DNA from: Spisula solida
Taxonomy: Eukaryota > Mollusca > Bivalvia > Venerida > Mactridae
DNA: 64,000 bases
Assembly (NCBI GenBank): GCA_947247005.1
Contig: OX365952.1
Coordinates: 43,380,722-43,444,721 of the forward strand
Direction: 5' to 3'
In this document: piece after piece, positions 32,490-44,760 of the stretch
Layout: the number at the start of each line of letters is the position of its first letter
Numbering within the stretch: position 1 is the stretch's first letter
The notes under the pieces: model-generated
Database searches by the model: none
What the model was told of the DNA's origin: nothing
What the model saw: only the letters and a program-made list of their open reading frames with translations
Translations under genes and position numbers: made by a program

Positions 32490-33190
32490 TAAACTAGGTC
32501 ATCCGGCTGGTGTGTCCACTGTGGTCATGTGGCTGGGTTTTCACTTTAAGTATAGCTCGACTTGTTTTGGCTGGGGCATTTAGCTGGGACATTTTACGTA
32601 TCATAGTGAAACTAAGTCATCCGACTAGGGCTTTCAGCTTTTTTATTGCTCTGAAACTAGCTCATTCATTCAGCTGAAACCATGCATTTCAGCGTTTTAA
32701 TATTGTTACTTAACTTTTGGGGCTTAAGGCAGCTATAACTATATATTTCAGCAGTTTTACTGTTGTAACTAGGTCATTCTGCGTAGGCATTCCGCCTTTT
32801 GTTTGCTGAAACTATTCCATTCAGCTTTTTAACAGCTTGGACTGGGGCGGATTACTTTTCTTGTTCGGCAGTGCTTTGGGAACTTCTTCTCTTTAGGATT
32901 TCTGACAGCTAAAACTAGGCATTATAGTCGTTTTGCTGAGGAAACTGTGTCATTCAGCTAGGGCATTCGGTCTTTTGGTTGCTGAAACTAATAATTCATT
33001 ATACTTTCGACAGCTTGGACTTGAGCGGATTTTTGCTTGTTTAGTTAGGCATTGTTCCTTGTATGTGTTTTATGTTTCCTGTGCTCGGTTGGTTCAGTGG
33101 GGAATTGTGCTTTGTGTGTTTTTAATGTTTTTTGTACTCGGCTGGTTAATTTGTGTGCTGCCTTCCCTGTCTCACTTAATATAATATTTT
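32490..33190. repeat. Quasi-tandem dispersed repeat, copy 1
   Basis: Irregular units around GCTGAAACTAGGTCATTCAGC repeat across the block. It ends in TGTGCTCGGTTGG and CTGCCTTCCCTGTC blocks. The same composite appears at 52160-52575, and its final part again near 53520-53575. Confidence 0.6.
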
Positions 33191-33885
33191 TACTGAACAA
33201 ACATTGCCGCTGTATCGTTATGAAGGACCAGTGTATCATATATTGCACAAATTAAACATGTAAAGAGATGATAGGTATGGTGGCACACAGCAGAATCTGC
33301 AAGTACGAAAAGAACAAAAAAACACACGAAAACAAACGTTCACTGACTACAAGCACAATCCACAAAAAACGTGCTAGAAAAAAGAAAGAAATTGAACAGT
33401 TACAAAAACAAGAGAACATAGTCTAACAGCCTGTCATATCAGTGGATCAAACACAACCACACGGGCGAATCACAAAGACGATCACACAGCACAGGCACAA
33501 ACATAACAGAACCCGAGTTTCAATGACCACATATCAGACGTCAGCTCACCAAGAGAGCAATGCTTTTAATATAATAAGTGTCGACATACCTCGTGGTAAG
33601 TGATGTAGTATTTGGCTAAGACCTGAAGAAAAAAATCATATCTGTCAAACGTAATATTTTTATGCAAAAGGTCACCGTTTTTGCCTGAAACCTACTCAAC
33701 TGCCTAGATAAGCAATTGAGTCGGGTTTATGCTCAAACAGTGATGCCCCTTTGCGCAAAAATATTAAGTTGCGTAGATCATATATAAAAATCATTTTCGG
33801 CTTGAGCGTCGAGATAGTTTCGTAAAAGTATGGCAAAGGATAAAGTACTTGCGGTTCTTTTTAACTTTGATTTGGCAGATTTCGT
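33191..33885. other. Intergenic, nothing supported
   Basis: A purine-rich stretch (33290-33420) and AT-rich DNA; no gene. Confidence 0.35.
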
Positions 33886-33964
33886 GTGCCTCCGTAGCTC
33901 AATGGTTAGCACACAAGTTTGCCGTCTAATCTGGCAAACCGGGTTCAATTACGGATGGAGGCAC
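33886..33964 (+). pseudogene. tRNA-like sequence with closed acceptor stem
   Basis: An 8-bp perfect stem GTGCCTCC/GGAGGCAC closes the unit. The A box TAGCTCAATGG is good. The anticodon arm is TTTGCC/GGCAAA with a TCTAATC-like loop that could present TAA. The T arm is weak (CCGGGTTCAATTACGG) and no oligo-T follows. Probably a tRNA-derived pseudogene; a divergent tRNA is possible but less likely. Confidence 0.4.
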
Positions 33965-35699
33965 GGATATGCCTGCCATATTTCAGCAGAAAGCTGTCTG
34001 GCAAACTGAAAGCTATGCTTGGCTCGGAAGATAAAGTTCTTGCTAAAATTACGTGGCATGACGATGAAATAGGAAGCACAATGACAAACTGTAAATGGAC
34101 GCACCACGTTTTTAAGCATACTAAAAACTTTTTTATTCTCTTATAAATACCATATAGGCCTACCTAATGAAACGCCAAACAAAATCCGTCGTATTTGATC
34201 TTTAAGTTTATTATGTGACGAAACAAGCTAAATATTTGATTTTGTTAAAGAAAACCGGAATTCATTGACGTTTTGTCACCTAAAATGTAGCAAAGAGAAA
34301 CATTTTCAGTTGCATTTTCAATGATCGATGGATGACAATTTAGCAAATGTGATCACAATTAATCACATAATTTTAAAAAGGGTTCCAATGGCGAAATTAC
34401 ATCATTAATGTTTTACATGACATACAATACATCAACAAAATCACCCAACAACTTAAATTAATTGCACTATTACAAATTGATATATTTAATATGTATTAGC
34501 TTTATCAGCAGAAAAACAACTATGGTGAGTGATTGTGCAATTACGAGGCCCATTCAAGCATCAACAATATGTTAATTTAAATGATGAATAGTATTCTTGT
34601 TTAAATCAAAGCACTGAGAGTACCATCAGATGTGCAAGTTGTAATGTTTAGATATAAGCATTTACCAAATAAATACCGTGATTTTCCATGTGAGTACAAA
34701 TGACGGAACAATGTTCTCCAACACGTGTAATAACAAATGCGTGACGTGACCCGCTTTTCGGCGCGAAAACGTAACGTCGTGGCTTAAATTCGTTATTTCT
34801 GACGTTGTTTTGACTCGGTTACTATGGTAATGTGATAAAAAGAATCCTAATTTCTACAAACATTTCTAAAACTCGTCACGAAAACAAATTATTAAGCTCG
34901 CCAATGGCTCGCTTAATAACCTGTGTTTTTCAGACTCGTTTAAAAAAATTAATGTTCATCTCCAAAGACAACTCATGATGTATATAATGTTGCGATAGTC
35001 GAGTAGTTGCGAAATAATGCAGACAGACACTATAGAAAACTTTCTTCAACATATTGACACTGACAATTTGGCTCATAAAAAAAATTGTTTGGCCTCATAC
35101 CAGAGTGCGGATAAGTGAAACTGAGTTCGTCAGAAAGTTGAATCATATTGATCAACAATAATATTCGTTATGCGTTACGTTATATATAATAATTTATATA
35201 TATATCTATATTATAGGCCTACAGGTAGTCCCCAAAAAACGGGGACCTACCTAAAACCCTTATAACTTATTTAATTTTTAATTAATTTGACTGCTGTTTT
35301 GTGAGAGTGTATAAACATGATCAGGTACTTGTAAATAGGTTTTGCTTAAAACAGGAAGTGACGTCATAATTTTACCTATGGCGTCAGTTATTGTTATTTT
35401 CGCTGACTGATCTCGAAAATGTCATCATTAGATAAGACATTATTGTCTGGGCGTTCAGTTTGAGATAACATGGTTTTGAAGTCACATATGTATGAAAATC
35501 TTGTGAAAATTGAAGAACTTTGCAATGCAATAATGACAGTTGGGAGAAAGTAGGGAGAAAGTGTGGAGTTTACTAAACAAAAAGGGAGCAGGAAACCTTC
35601 AAAATATTAATTAACAATCTCCAAAGAAGCAAAATATAAAATATTCGTTAATTATTATTGAGAACAATAAAACATATGTTTGCCATACATGGTGAACAT
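33965..35699. other. Intergenic with two small marks
   Basis: 34607-34628 is the inverted end of the dispersed repeat seen at 4809 and 28710. 35223-35252 is a hairpin whose arms pair GGTAGTCCCC with GGGGACCTACC. No gene is supported. Confidence 0.4.
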
Positions 35700-36008
35700 T
35701 AGTGTATGCAGATCCATTATTCTTGACTATGGGACACCTGAGATGTCATTTGGGGACAGCATGTAATTATATATCTATAAATACGCTGTTAAAACCTCCA
35801 GTGGAATTACTGAGAGCTTTGACTGTCATGTGTGTGTCAGACAGGGATGCACGTTATCCTCACTCATTTTCTCGCTCTTTATTAATGATTTAAAAGATTA
35901 CTTAAGTAACGGAAGTCACGGGATACAAATAGGACTCAAACAGCTATTTTCTTTATTAAACACTGATGTTATTGTTTTGTTTGCTGAGACTAAACCCGAG
36001 TTACAAAG

Positions 36009-36077
36009 ACTTTTAGGTTCCAGTTTTCACAGTATTAATAAGCTTAAACAATACTGTGAAAACTGGAACCTAAAAGT
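36009..36077. repeat. Perfect 28-bp palindrome inside the LINE relic
   Basis: Bases 36009-36036 and 36050-36077 are exact inverted repeats separated by 13 bases. The right arm encodes the expected QYCENWNLKV block of the RT. The left arm sits where family members have other sequence, so it looks like a copied inverse. Confidence 0.9.
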
Positions 36078-37010
36078 AAACTTTCAAAAGACGAATGTTG
36101 TTGTTTTTAGAAACGGCGGGTTTCTGCGATTTTATGAAAAATGGTAGTATGGACATACTATAAATATTTGGGTGTAGTGATTTCAAATCTTAAATCTTGT
36201 CCAAATTTGGTAGTTTGCAACCATCACTATTGTTTAAAATATTTGACACGAAAACTCAACCAATATTGTCGTACGACTCTGAAATCTGGTTCAATCACGA
36301 AGCTAAAAGCATTGAAATACCGGTAGTTCACAATAAATGGTGTAAGTTTGTTTTAAAACTGAAATGGTCAACACCGACAACATTTGTTCAGGGAGAATTA
36401 GGTCGATATCCTCTATTACATTGTAAACTAATAAAGGCGATTAAATACTGGTTCCGCCTTTTACATATGGACGAACATAGACTCTCTTCAATCTGCTATA
36501 AAACTCATTCTAACACTGTCTGTATTTTGCTCCATGTAAACGTATAGAGCTGCAGCGTTATCTAATTAACGGTATATCACGGTAGAATTTTGGCTGTTTA
36601 ATTTATCTCCCGTATATAATTCGCGATTTTTATCAATGAAATTTACGTCTTTTTTATTTCATGACGTCATGAATTCTGACGTCGCCGTTGAGCGTGACGT
36701 TTTGCGTTATTTTTATTCCGTAGCTTTTTGGTTTATTTATTCGATTATATTTATATTCTAGTAATATGTTATTGCATGTATCAATTCATATCCGTAAACG
36801 TTAAATGCGTTATTGAAAGTTGGCGTTAAATAAGCATCAATTTGGCGACAAATAGCGATAATAGTAAAGCTTAAAATCCAGGGGTGGACGTTACCATACT
36901 TTGAACAGCGGAAGTTGTTTATAGCAACATGAAAAATAACTCATCAAGTCCGCAAATAAATTAGTCCGTAAAATATTGCACAAATTACATGTGTTAGAAT
37001 GCAAATAGAC

Positions 37011-37163
37011 CGCAGTTTTGCGTGATATACCGGTGAATAGATCACGGTTTGTCGTTCATATGCATAGTTATTAATCACTCAGGCCTACGGCCTTCGTGAT
37101 TAATTCCTACGCATATGAACTCTAAACCGTTATCTATTGACCGGTATATCACGCAAAACTGCG
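37011..37163. repeat. 153-bp hairpin
   Basis: Arms of about 70 bp pair CGCAGTTTTGCGTGATATAC with its complement around a centre AGGCCTACGGCCT near 37085. Arms carry scattered mismatches. Confidence 0.8.
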
Positions 37164-37609
37164 ATTTACATCCTAAATATTGTATACCTGTTATGTAACA
37201 AGGATTCTGATTGGCTTAGACGGCCTGCACGAGAGGTATACATATTTTAATATACACCTCCCGAAACTGAGGCTGGGGTGTATATAACTTTTTTATGACG
37301 TGACGTCATTTCCGGCGATATAACGTTCCAAACAACGTAACGTTATTTCCCGTATAATTTGGTCTACAGCTGCTCATACATATTTAAAGGGTCTAACCTA
37401 CCAAGTAATGATCAATGCCGTTAATAAATACGTGAATACTCTCTCATACATAAAAATAAGAAGAGCGTTGTTAGCTAGAACATTTGAAGTCGTCTTTTTT
37501 TCTATTACATACACGTACTTGAAGAGAGACTAAAGTTGTTATAATTTAAAAAGAGTCAATAGGTTTTATTTCCTTGACTTATGGCATGGTAAACAATATA
37601 ACAGTTGTC

Positions 37610-37735
37610 GACTTATGTTTCGATGAATATGGTGTTTAATTGACCTTCAAAAAGTGATATTGACCTCTGACTTCGTCATCGGACAATATCACTTTTTCAG
37701 GTCAACAAAACATCATATTCACCTCAACATAAGTC
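37610..37735. repeat. 126-bp hairpin
   Basis: Arms of about 55 bp run from GACTTATGTT to its complement AACATAAGTC and share the AAAAAGTGATATTG core. The centre is near 37670. Confidence 0.8.
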
Positions 37736-37984
37736 AATAACAGTATAATATCGCTGGGCTGAAAATGAAACTCGTTGTTGGGATTATTATTTGCGGATAC
37801 TTTTGTATACGAATGGTATTGGACATGTGAGGATAAACCAAGGAGTAGCAAATGAACCTAAATTTATAAGCGAATTCTCGCAGAGACTTAAAGATATGCA
37901 TTTACAGACAATCGTGGCAAGGTTCCATTAACACATCATCTAAAATGAACAATTACAGGTTATTTAAAACTGAGTTCCGCATAT

Positions 37985-38081
37985 CACAGGTCCATGAAAA
38001 GTGTCCAATACCGTCTATATATATTATACAAATTTAAATATGTATATATAGGTGAGCTAGGTCACTTTTCATGGACCTGTG
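37985..38081. mobile_element. 97-bp hAT-like MITE with 8-bp target duplication
   Basis: Perfect 19-bp inverted ends CACAGGTCCATGAAAAGTG are flanked by the 8-bp duplication CCGCATAT (37977-37984, 38082-38089). It sits in the LINE relic, which reads on across the joined flanks. It shares the CACAGG start and 8-bp duplication length with the MITE at 13702. Confidence 0.85.
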
Positions 38082-38490
38082 CCGCATATAGTCGTATCTT
38101 GAACATATGAATTATATTTACTTCCGAATTTTGATTACTAAATTTCGAAGAGGCATTCTACCCCTGCTATGTAATACCGGTTGTTACACAAATATCCCAA
38201 TTGAACATCGATTATGTCCCCTTTGTCTTCAAGCACCTGATGACGAGTACCACCTACTGCCAATCTGCAATAAACTTACAAAAATACGAAGACAATATCT
38301 ACCAAATTCGATGATAAATTATCCTTCTTCTGGAAATTTTAATAATATTTTAAGCCATTGTAGTCTAACTCGATATACAAAGCTAGCTAGATATCTACAT
38401 CATGCACTCGCTCACAGAAATCAAAGCACTGAAAGTAATAGAGTGTGGCGTACTGATGCCATTAAAACCAATATCGAATAAAGGTTGCAT

Positions 38491-38959
38491 CAACATTTTA
38501 TGCCCGAGTTCTGATAAGCCCAGTCTCATTCAAACGTTTGTGCTGCCCAAGACACCAAGCGAACCAGCAGTTACATGGAACTTACTATGCTGAGCGTCAA
38601 GCAAAGGATATTTACAATGACCATTTTAACGACTTGGAGAGTTCACCCGCTGTCAAGATAATTACATGTAGTTACTGGGAAGTCGCCGAATACAGTGGGA
38701 ATTGATACAGTACAAACAAACAAGCAGCACAGGACTATTGTTTTCCTGACCCTTTGAGTGGTATCATTCTTCCTCATAATTACATAACGTGTTTTGTTGC
38801 TGTGTACTATCAGCCAGCTTGAAATACTGGAAGCAGGCTGGATAAACAATTAGAAATTGGCCAAATTATGTCGAGCATCGGCGCGCACGTTGAAAAAATC
38901 GCCAACTTAAAAGTGCCAGGTTACATCTAATCCCACCATGTATAAAAAGGAAATGATCC
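38491..38959. other. Intergenic, nothing supported
   Basis: No ORF with support between the LINE relic and the following repeat. Confidence 0.35.
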
Positions 38960-39570
38960 GTACAAACATTAATTTGACCTTTGACCTACAACACTGACCT
39001 TGACCTTTGAGAGAGGAACATTGGGTTGCTCATGACACTCAAATTAATAGATGTTAACATTCATGCCAAATATCAGAAAGATTGGTCAATCCATGACAAA
39101 GTTATGGTCCGGGCAAGCTTCAACTTGACCTTTGACCTCTAATTGTGACATCGACCTTTGAGATAGGAACCTGGTGGTTAGGCATGACATTCCGCCTCAT
39201 AGAGGTAAACATTTATGCCAAAAATAAGAAATATTGGTCAAAGCATGACAACGTTTTGGTCCGGACAAACTTCAACTTGACATTTGACCTCCAACTGTTA
39301 CATTGACCCTGCAGACAGGAACCTGTGGGTTAGGCAGGACACTCTGCCTCATGGAGGTAAACATTTATGCCAAATATAAGAAAAATTGGTCAGTACATGA
39401 CAAAGTCATGGTCCGGAAAACTTTAATTTGATCTTTGACCTCCAACTGTGACCTTGACCTTTGAGATAGGATCATGAGGGTTGTGCGTGACACTCATCCT
39501 CATGGAGGTGAACATTCAAGCCTAATATAATCAAGATTGGTTAAAGCATAACAAAGTTATTGTCCGGACA
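38960..39570. repeat. ~149-bp tandem repeat rich in TGACCT half-sites
   Basis: About four units start near 38975, 39126, 39276 and 39428. Each opens with a TGACCTTTGACCT-like block followed by a GACCTTTGAGA block, a 'catgacact' block and a 'tatgccaaatataag' block. Units 1 and 2 carry perfect DR1 elements (38975-38987, 39126-39138). Confidence 0.8.
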
Positions 39571-39639
39571 AAATCGGACAGACGCGCTTACGCATGCATG
39601 CACTTATGCACACACATACATCAAAAATGGCGACTAAGT

Positions 39640-41199
39640 CTCGCTCACCGTAAGCAGGATATTTTAGGGTTGATTACAGTAGAGAACTTCCACTCAAAAC
39701 AAACTGACCTTTGGCGGAGACCTTAAATCGATTTTTCAGGGTTGACAAATATAGAAAACTGCCACATATTTCAAATCTAACCGACCCTGTCATAGACCTT
39801 AAATAGATATTATAGGGTTGACCACAGTAGAAAACTTCCACTTATAACTAACCGACGCCTGTCAGAAACATTAAATAGATATTATAGGGTTGACCGCAGT
39901 AGAAAACTACAACTTATAACTAACTGACTTCCTGCCAGAGACATTAACTAGATATTATAGGGTTGACCGCATAGAAAACTTCTATTTATAACTACCCGAC
40001 ACCTGTAAGAAACCTTAAATAGATATTTCAGGGTTGACCGTTGTCGAAATTTTCCAATTATAACTAAACAACCCCTGTCAGAGACCTTAAATAGATGTTT
40101 CAGGGTTAACCGCTGTAGAAACCTTCAATTATAACTAACCGTCTCCTGCAAGAAACCTTCAATATATATTACAGGGTTGATCGCAGTAGAAAACACAATT
40201 TATAACTAACCGACTCCTGTAAGAAACCTTAAATAGATATTTCAGGGTTGACCGCTGTAGAAAACTTCCAATTATAACTAAACAACCCCTGTCAGAGACC
40301 TTAAATAGATGTTTCAGGGTTAACCGCTGTAGAAAACCTTCAATTATAACTAACCGACTCCTGTCAGAGGCCTTAAATATATATTAAAAGGTTGACCGCA
40401 GTTGAAAACTACCAATTATAACTAACTGACTTCCTGCCAGAGACATTAAAAAGATATAACAGGGTTGACCGCAGTAGAAAACTTCAATTTATAAATAACC
40501 GACTCCTGTTAGAAACCTTTAATAGATATTTCAGGGTTGACTGTTGTAGAAAACTTCTAATTATAACTAAACAACCCCTGCCAGAGACCTTAAATATATA
40601 TTACAGGGTTGACGGCAGATGAAGACTTCAATTCATAGCTAACCGACTCTTGTAAAAACCCTTCAATAGATATAACAGGGTTAACCGCAGTAGAAAACTT
40701 CAATTTAAAACTCACCGACTCCTGTAAGAAACCTTAGATAGATATTTCAGGGTTACCACTGTAGAAAACCTTCAATTATAACTAACCGACTCCTGTCAGA
40801 GGCCTTAAATAGATATTAAAGGGTTGACCACAGTAGAAAACATCAATTTAAAACTCACCAACTCCAGTAAGAAACCTTAAATAGATATTTCAGGGTTAAC
40901 AGCTGTAGAAAACCATCAATTATAACTAACCGACTCCGGTTAGAGGCCTTAAATAGATATTAAATGGTTGACCGCAGTAGAAAACTACCACTTATAACTA
41001 ACTGACTTCCTGCCAGAGATATTAAATAGATATTACAGGGTTGACCGCAGTAGAAAACTTCAATTTATATAAATCCGACTCTTGTAAGATACCTTAAATT
41101 AATATAACAGGGATGACTGCAGTAGAAAACTTCCAATTACAACTAACCGACCCTTGTTAGAGACATTAAATAGATGTCCCGAGGGTGACCGCTGTAGAA
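39640..41199. repeat. 72-bp satellite array, left part
   Basis: About 21 units of 72 bp share the core AGGGTTGACCGCAGTAGAAA, an 'attataactaaccgactcctgt' part and 'taaatagatatt'. Phase example: AGGGTT at 39814 and 39886. The array is cut at 41199 by an LTR element and continues at 45908. Confidence 0.95.
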
Positions 41200-41519
41200 T
41201 GTAGCGTAATATGGCTAAAGTAATCACTTAACAGTATAGCAGTTTCAACGTTTTATTCAATACATACGCTCCGGTCTGACTGAGAACTCCAACCATGACT
41301 CAGCGCTCCAATTTCAACTCATCTTAACACAACTTTGCTTGGGTTATAAAGGGTATAGCCAGACATGTATTATACAGAGATCGGTGTAACCAAATGTTCA
41401 AGCTTCCTGGTATTATGTAAGATCATTCCCCACACCACATTAAATGTGTCCAACATACTCAACTGTCAAACCTACAGTGACCCACCATGCACATGTCAAC
41501 ATTGACATACAATGTTATA
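41200..41519 (-). repeat. 3' LTR of the non-autonomous element
   Basis: It starts TGTAGCGTAATATGG and ends AATGTTATA on the plus strand. It matches 45588-45907 base for base except a few substitutions. Confidence 0.92.
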
Positions 41520-42220
41520 CCTTATAATGTAACCCCCAAAAAAACTAATAAAAAATAAAACTACTATACATGTACTTGTATAATATTTGTACCGCCCCTT
41601 AATTTGGAATAAATGAAAATAACCTATTTGCTTAATACTCAATTCAATTTCCCCTACATTTATTTAGTACTCAGGAAACTCTGATATTGTTTACACCTTA
41701 TAGCGGAGATGACAATTGAAATGGAGTACTAATCCATGTAATTGTCACCTTCGACAACCATGATCACATATAAACATCACACCTAAAAACATACATACAT
41801 ATATCTGGATGATCAAGGTAAACAATACATTTTGATATAGCAATTCAATATACATGTTTCCATTTCTTATCATAATTTTGCTTGATAGTGTCTATGGTAT
41901 CGTATTCCTGAATAACATAATCACACGTGACATTAACACAATTAAACACTTGAAATTTCTTAAAATCGCAGCTTCTAAAAATAATTTATACGGAACGTCT
42001 CTGAACACTGGAAGTTTTTAACGACTGTTTGTTGTTTTATGACGTCTTCCAGTTCCAGTTACAATGTGAGTCCGTGTTTATCAGCCACAGTGTCTTAAGT
42101 TCCTGGAATGTATGGTATTGACATGATTAATATCTATATATAGTTCTATCTTCTATTTCAATATATGCAGTGATAACTTACTCATAAGAAATAATATATG
42201 ATATGTACGTATTTGTACTT

Positions 42221-42460
42221 ATAAGTTGCAAATTACTTCATAATTAATAGGTTTCTAATGTCATCTTACTATATTAAACCTCCGACATGCATAACATCTT
42301 ATAAGTTGCAAATTACTTCATAATTAATAGGTTTCTAATGTCATCTTACTATATTAAACCTCCGACATGCATAACATCTTATAAGTTGCAAATTACTTCA
42401 TAATTGATAGGTTTCTAATGTCATCTTACTATATTAAACCTCCGACATGCATAACATCTC
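42221..42460. repeat. 80-bp perfect triplication
   Basis: ATAAGTTGCAAATTACTTC starts at 42221, 42301 and 42381. Units 1 and 2 look identical and unit 3 has one change (AATTGATAGG). It lies within the non-autonomous LTR element. Confidence 0.95.
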
Positions 42461-42954
42461 TATTCATATTATAAAACTTCCATGAACTTAATCTTAACTC
42501 AACTTCATAAAACATAAACAACTGCAACATAAACTTATACAACTAATTCAACATTGCCCAACACCCAATAATTAAATTTGTTATTTTTAACCCAACACCT
42601 AGTTACAACAACACGAAAAAACATCTTTTTACATATCATAACACAGTTACATCTTCACTAATATTGATAATGGAAGTAATTTCTATTTTTGTAGTACATA
42701 TACTAGCATTTTATGGCAAAGTCCTCAAATTAAAATTTAAATCTTACGACAAAAAATCATAACGTACCCATTTGACATATAATTAACATTAGGTACACTT
42801 ACTAATAATACAACAAAATTTAACATTACTATTTCTACTTTGAATGAACATCCTTAAAAGTACTGTATGAAGCTATTATTATTTGTTATTTTTACCACAA
42901 CCAATAACACAACCAACCCAAAACATGCAAAGATACTTAATATATGGCATCGGC

Positions 42955-43640
42955 AATGACTTCTTCGGATTCCAGTTGAACTTTGGCGTCCATCAGCATC
43001 TTATTTACTTGCCGTTGTACTATTTCCACAATCATCGTATAGCTGTTGACACATCATTTCCACTTCTCTACGTTGAAACTCGTTGAAGCCATCCAGCGTC
43101 GACGTGCAATAGTTGCCATGGTTGAAACTATTACTATGATATCCATGTTAATTTCATGGATCATCAATTATTTCCACTTGACCGATGAAGTAATCCCCAT
43201 ATACTCGTTGACATAGTTGATATACTATTATTCGATATTCTGATAATTCCTGGATCTATCTGGATCTGTCGTAATACACCGAGCCATCCGTGAAGTTTTA
43301 GACTTCTACCCGGAATGATGCCCTGTGCAATCGGCCTTGAAGTATTGTTTCCTCTTGAAGCACACATCTTCTGGTAGGCATATACTTGAATACTGGACTT
43401 GGGATTGTTGATAGTCTCGCATCGTTTGGAGTACATTGTATTACACCATATATGACATGGTTTTGTAATTGTATTGCTCCTGCAGACAATTCTCAAAAGG
43501 TAATTTTGATTTCATCTCCCATCCGTCTTATTCCCCGAACCTATGTGTTTTCACCGTTGGTCTGGGCAGGTATATAGTGGTATGAATGGTAGTTTCCTAT
43601 TGCTTGATCAAGTGTTTTTAATTTAATACACATATTTTTT
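42955..43640 (-). pseudogene. Coding-like remnant in the non-autonomous LTR element, unrecognised
   Basis: On the minus strand two overlapping frames (43164-43496, 43298-43489) and a patch near 42985-43085 read like ordinary soluble protein, with several Cys and charged residues, broken by stops and a frame change. It is the only part of the interior besides Gag with this character. It could be an old captured or 3' gene, or chance. I cannot assign a family. Confidence 0.25.
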
Positions 43641-43899
43641 TAACAAAATAAAATTGCTAAAGTACCCAGTGCGGCAATGGTGATCATTATAACTACTCAT
43701 AATGGAAATTCATGTTGACGACATATCATGGACTTCTATTAAAGTAACTATTGTGATTAATTTATTAGTTTTTTCATTGGAAATTTTCAATTCCTTCTTA
43801 TGCTTTGATACGCTTACAATCAATTAATTAACTTACTTCTACTTTGCTTGTACTTGAGTTCTCTAACTAATATCCTAACGTTATATAATCATTAAATGC

Positions 43900-44760
43900 C
43901 CTACAGTTAATGTCTAACTTAATGAATTGCATTATTTATTATTTTGTGTACATGGCGTAATATAAGTGAAGTGTAACTTTAATTTTAAATCTAATAACAT
44001 CGGTTGATAACCATTACAACATAATCGACTCTCCGTATCTATAACAATATTGATATAATCGGATATTACAGTCGTTTTATTGAATAACAAATATTCCTAT
44101 GTTGCTGATTGCCTAACATGCTAATGACTTTTACCGATTTCATCATATTCAATTACTGTATTCAAAACATATGTATATAGTCAAATGTTTCTACGCATAA
44201 TTTCGTTTTTATTATACTTTTCATAAAATATCTTAAACAATATTTACAACATAAACCGATTATCCCTACTATAATCTTATTGCTATCTCCTCTGATATTA
44301 TACGAGTCGTTTTATGAATAAAATCATAATTATATATGTGCCTTCTGATTTCCTAAAAAAAAATACCGGCTATCGACTTATCGTAACAATATCGTTAAAA
44401 TAACAATAGAACAAAGACTCCAAAATAACCGATCTTCCTCAACTAACCGATCTTCCTCAACTTACTCTGATATTATAGACAGTCGTTTCAAAATACATTC
44501 ATATGCCTTCTGATTTCTAATAAATACTGGCCTTCGACTTCTTATATAATATGTCTCTACTACTAATTATGTTCTCATAACATTTATCTCAACACAACAA
44601 TAACACATACCGACCCTCGTATCTAAACTCCAATATTATAATAGTCGTTTATATTGAATAAAACTTATTCATATGCAACTTATTTGCTTTCGACCTCTAT
44701 TTATAATACTTAATATCTCGACAATATACTCAAAAAAATCTTACAAATAATTATGTTCTC
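43900..44760. repeat. Degenerate repeats in the element interior
   Basis: A block like 'tattat.cagtcgttttattgaata' recurs near 44064, 44297, 44470 and 44634 with a following 'attcatatgccttctgattt' block. A perfect small duplication, AACCGATCTTCCTCAACT, sits at about 44428-44465. No coding frame. Confidence 0.55.

Larger units (their letters stand above)
36548..37804. mobile_element. Non-coding insertion block with two large hairpins
   Basis: The LINE homology stops near 36540 and resumes near 37805. Between them lie hairpins at 37011-37163 (CGCAGTTTTGCGTGATATAC arms) and 37610-37735 (arms from GACTTATGTT). There are also several ACGTCA/TGACGT words and two GTTATNNCCCGTATA-like blocks (36600, 37345). 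No transposase ORF is seen. I cannot set terminal repeats with confidence. Confidence 0.5.
35700..38490 (+). pseudogene. Dead LINE reverse transcriptase relic, broken by insertions
   Basis: Pieces of one non-LTR ORF can be followed in shifting frames: VRQGCTLSSLIFSLFINDL (35836 on), a catalytic-box region, YYKYLGVVIS (36150), QGELGRYPLL (36390), a piece at about 37805-37920 (INQGVANEPKF), and a C-terminal CPLC...H...C motif (38210-38280). The order matches the better-kept LINE at 6788-8524. The active-site FADD is replaced by sequence reading NTDV, so it is catalytically dead apart from the frameshifts and stops. About 1.25 kb of unrelated DNA (36548-37804) and a 97-bp MITE interrupt it. Confidence 0.75.

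Noticed and set aside
33886..33964. Functional tRNA gene
   Set aside because: The acceptor stem is perfect but the T arm does not pair well and no terminator follows, so I list it as a pseudogene.
39640..41199. Regular repeats that might suggest a CRISPR-like array
   Set aside because: Units are contiguous 72-bp satellite copies without distinct spacers, in a eukaryotic context.
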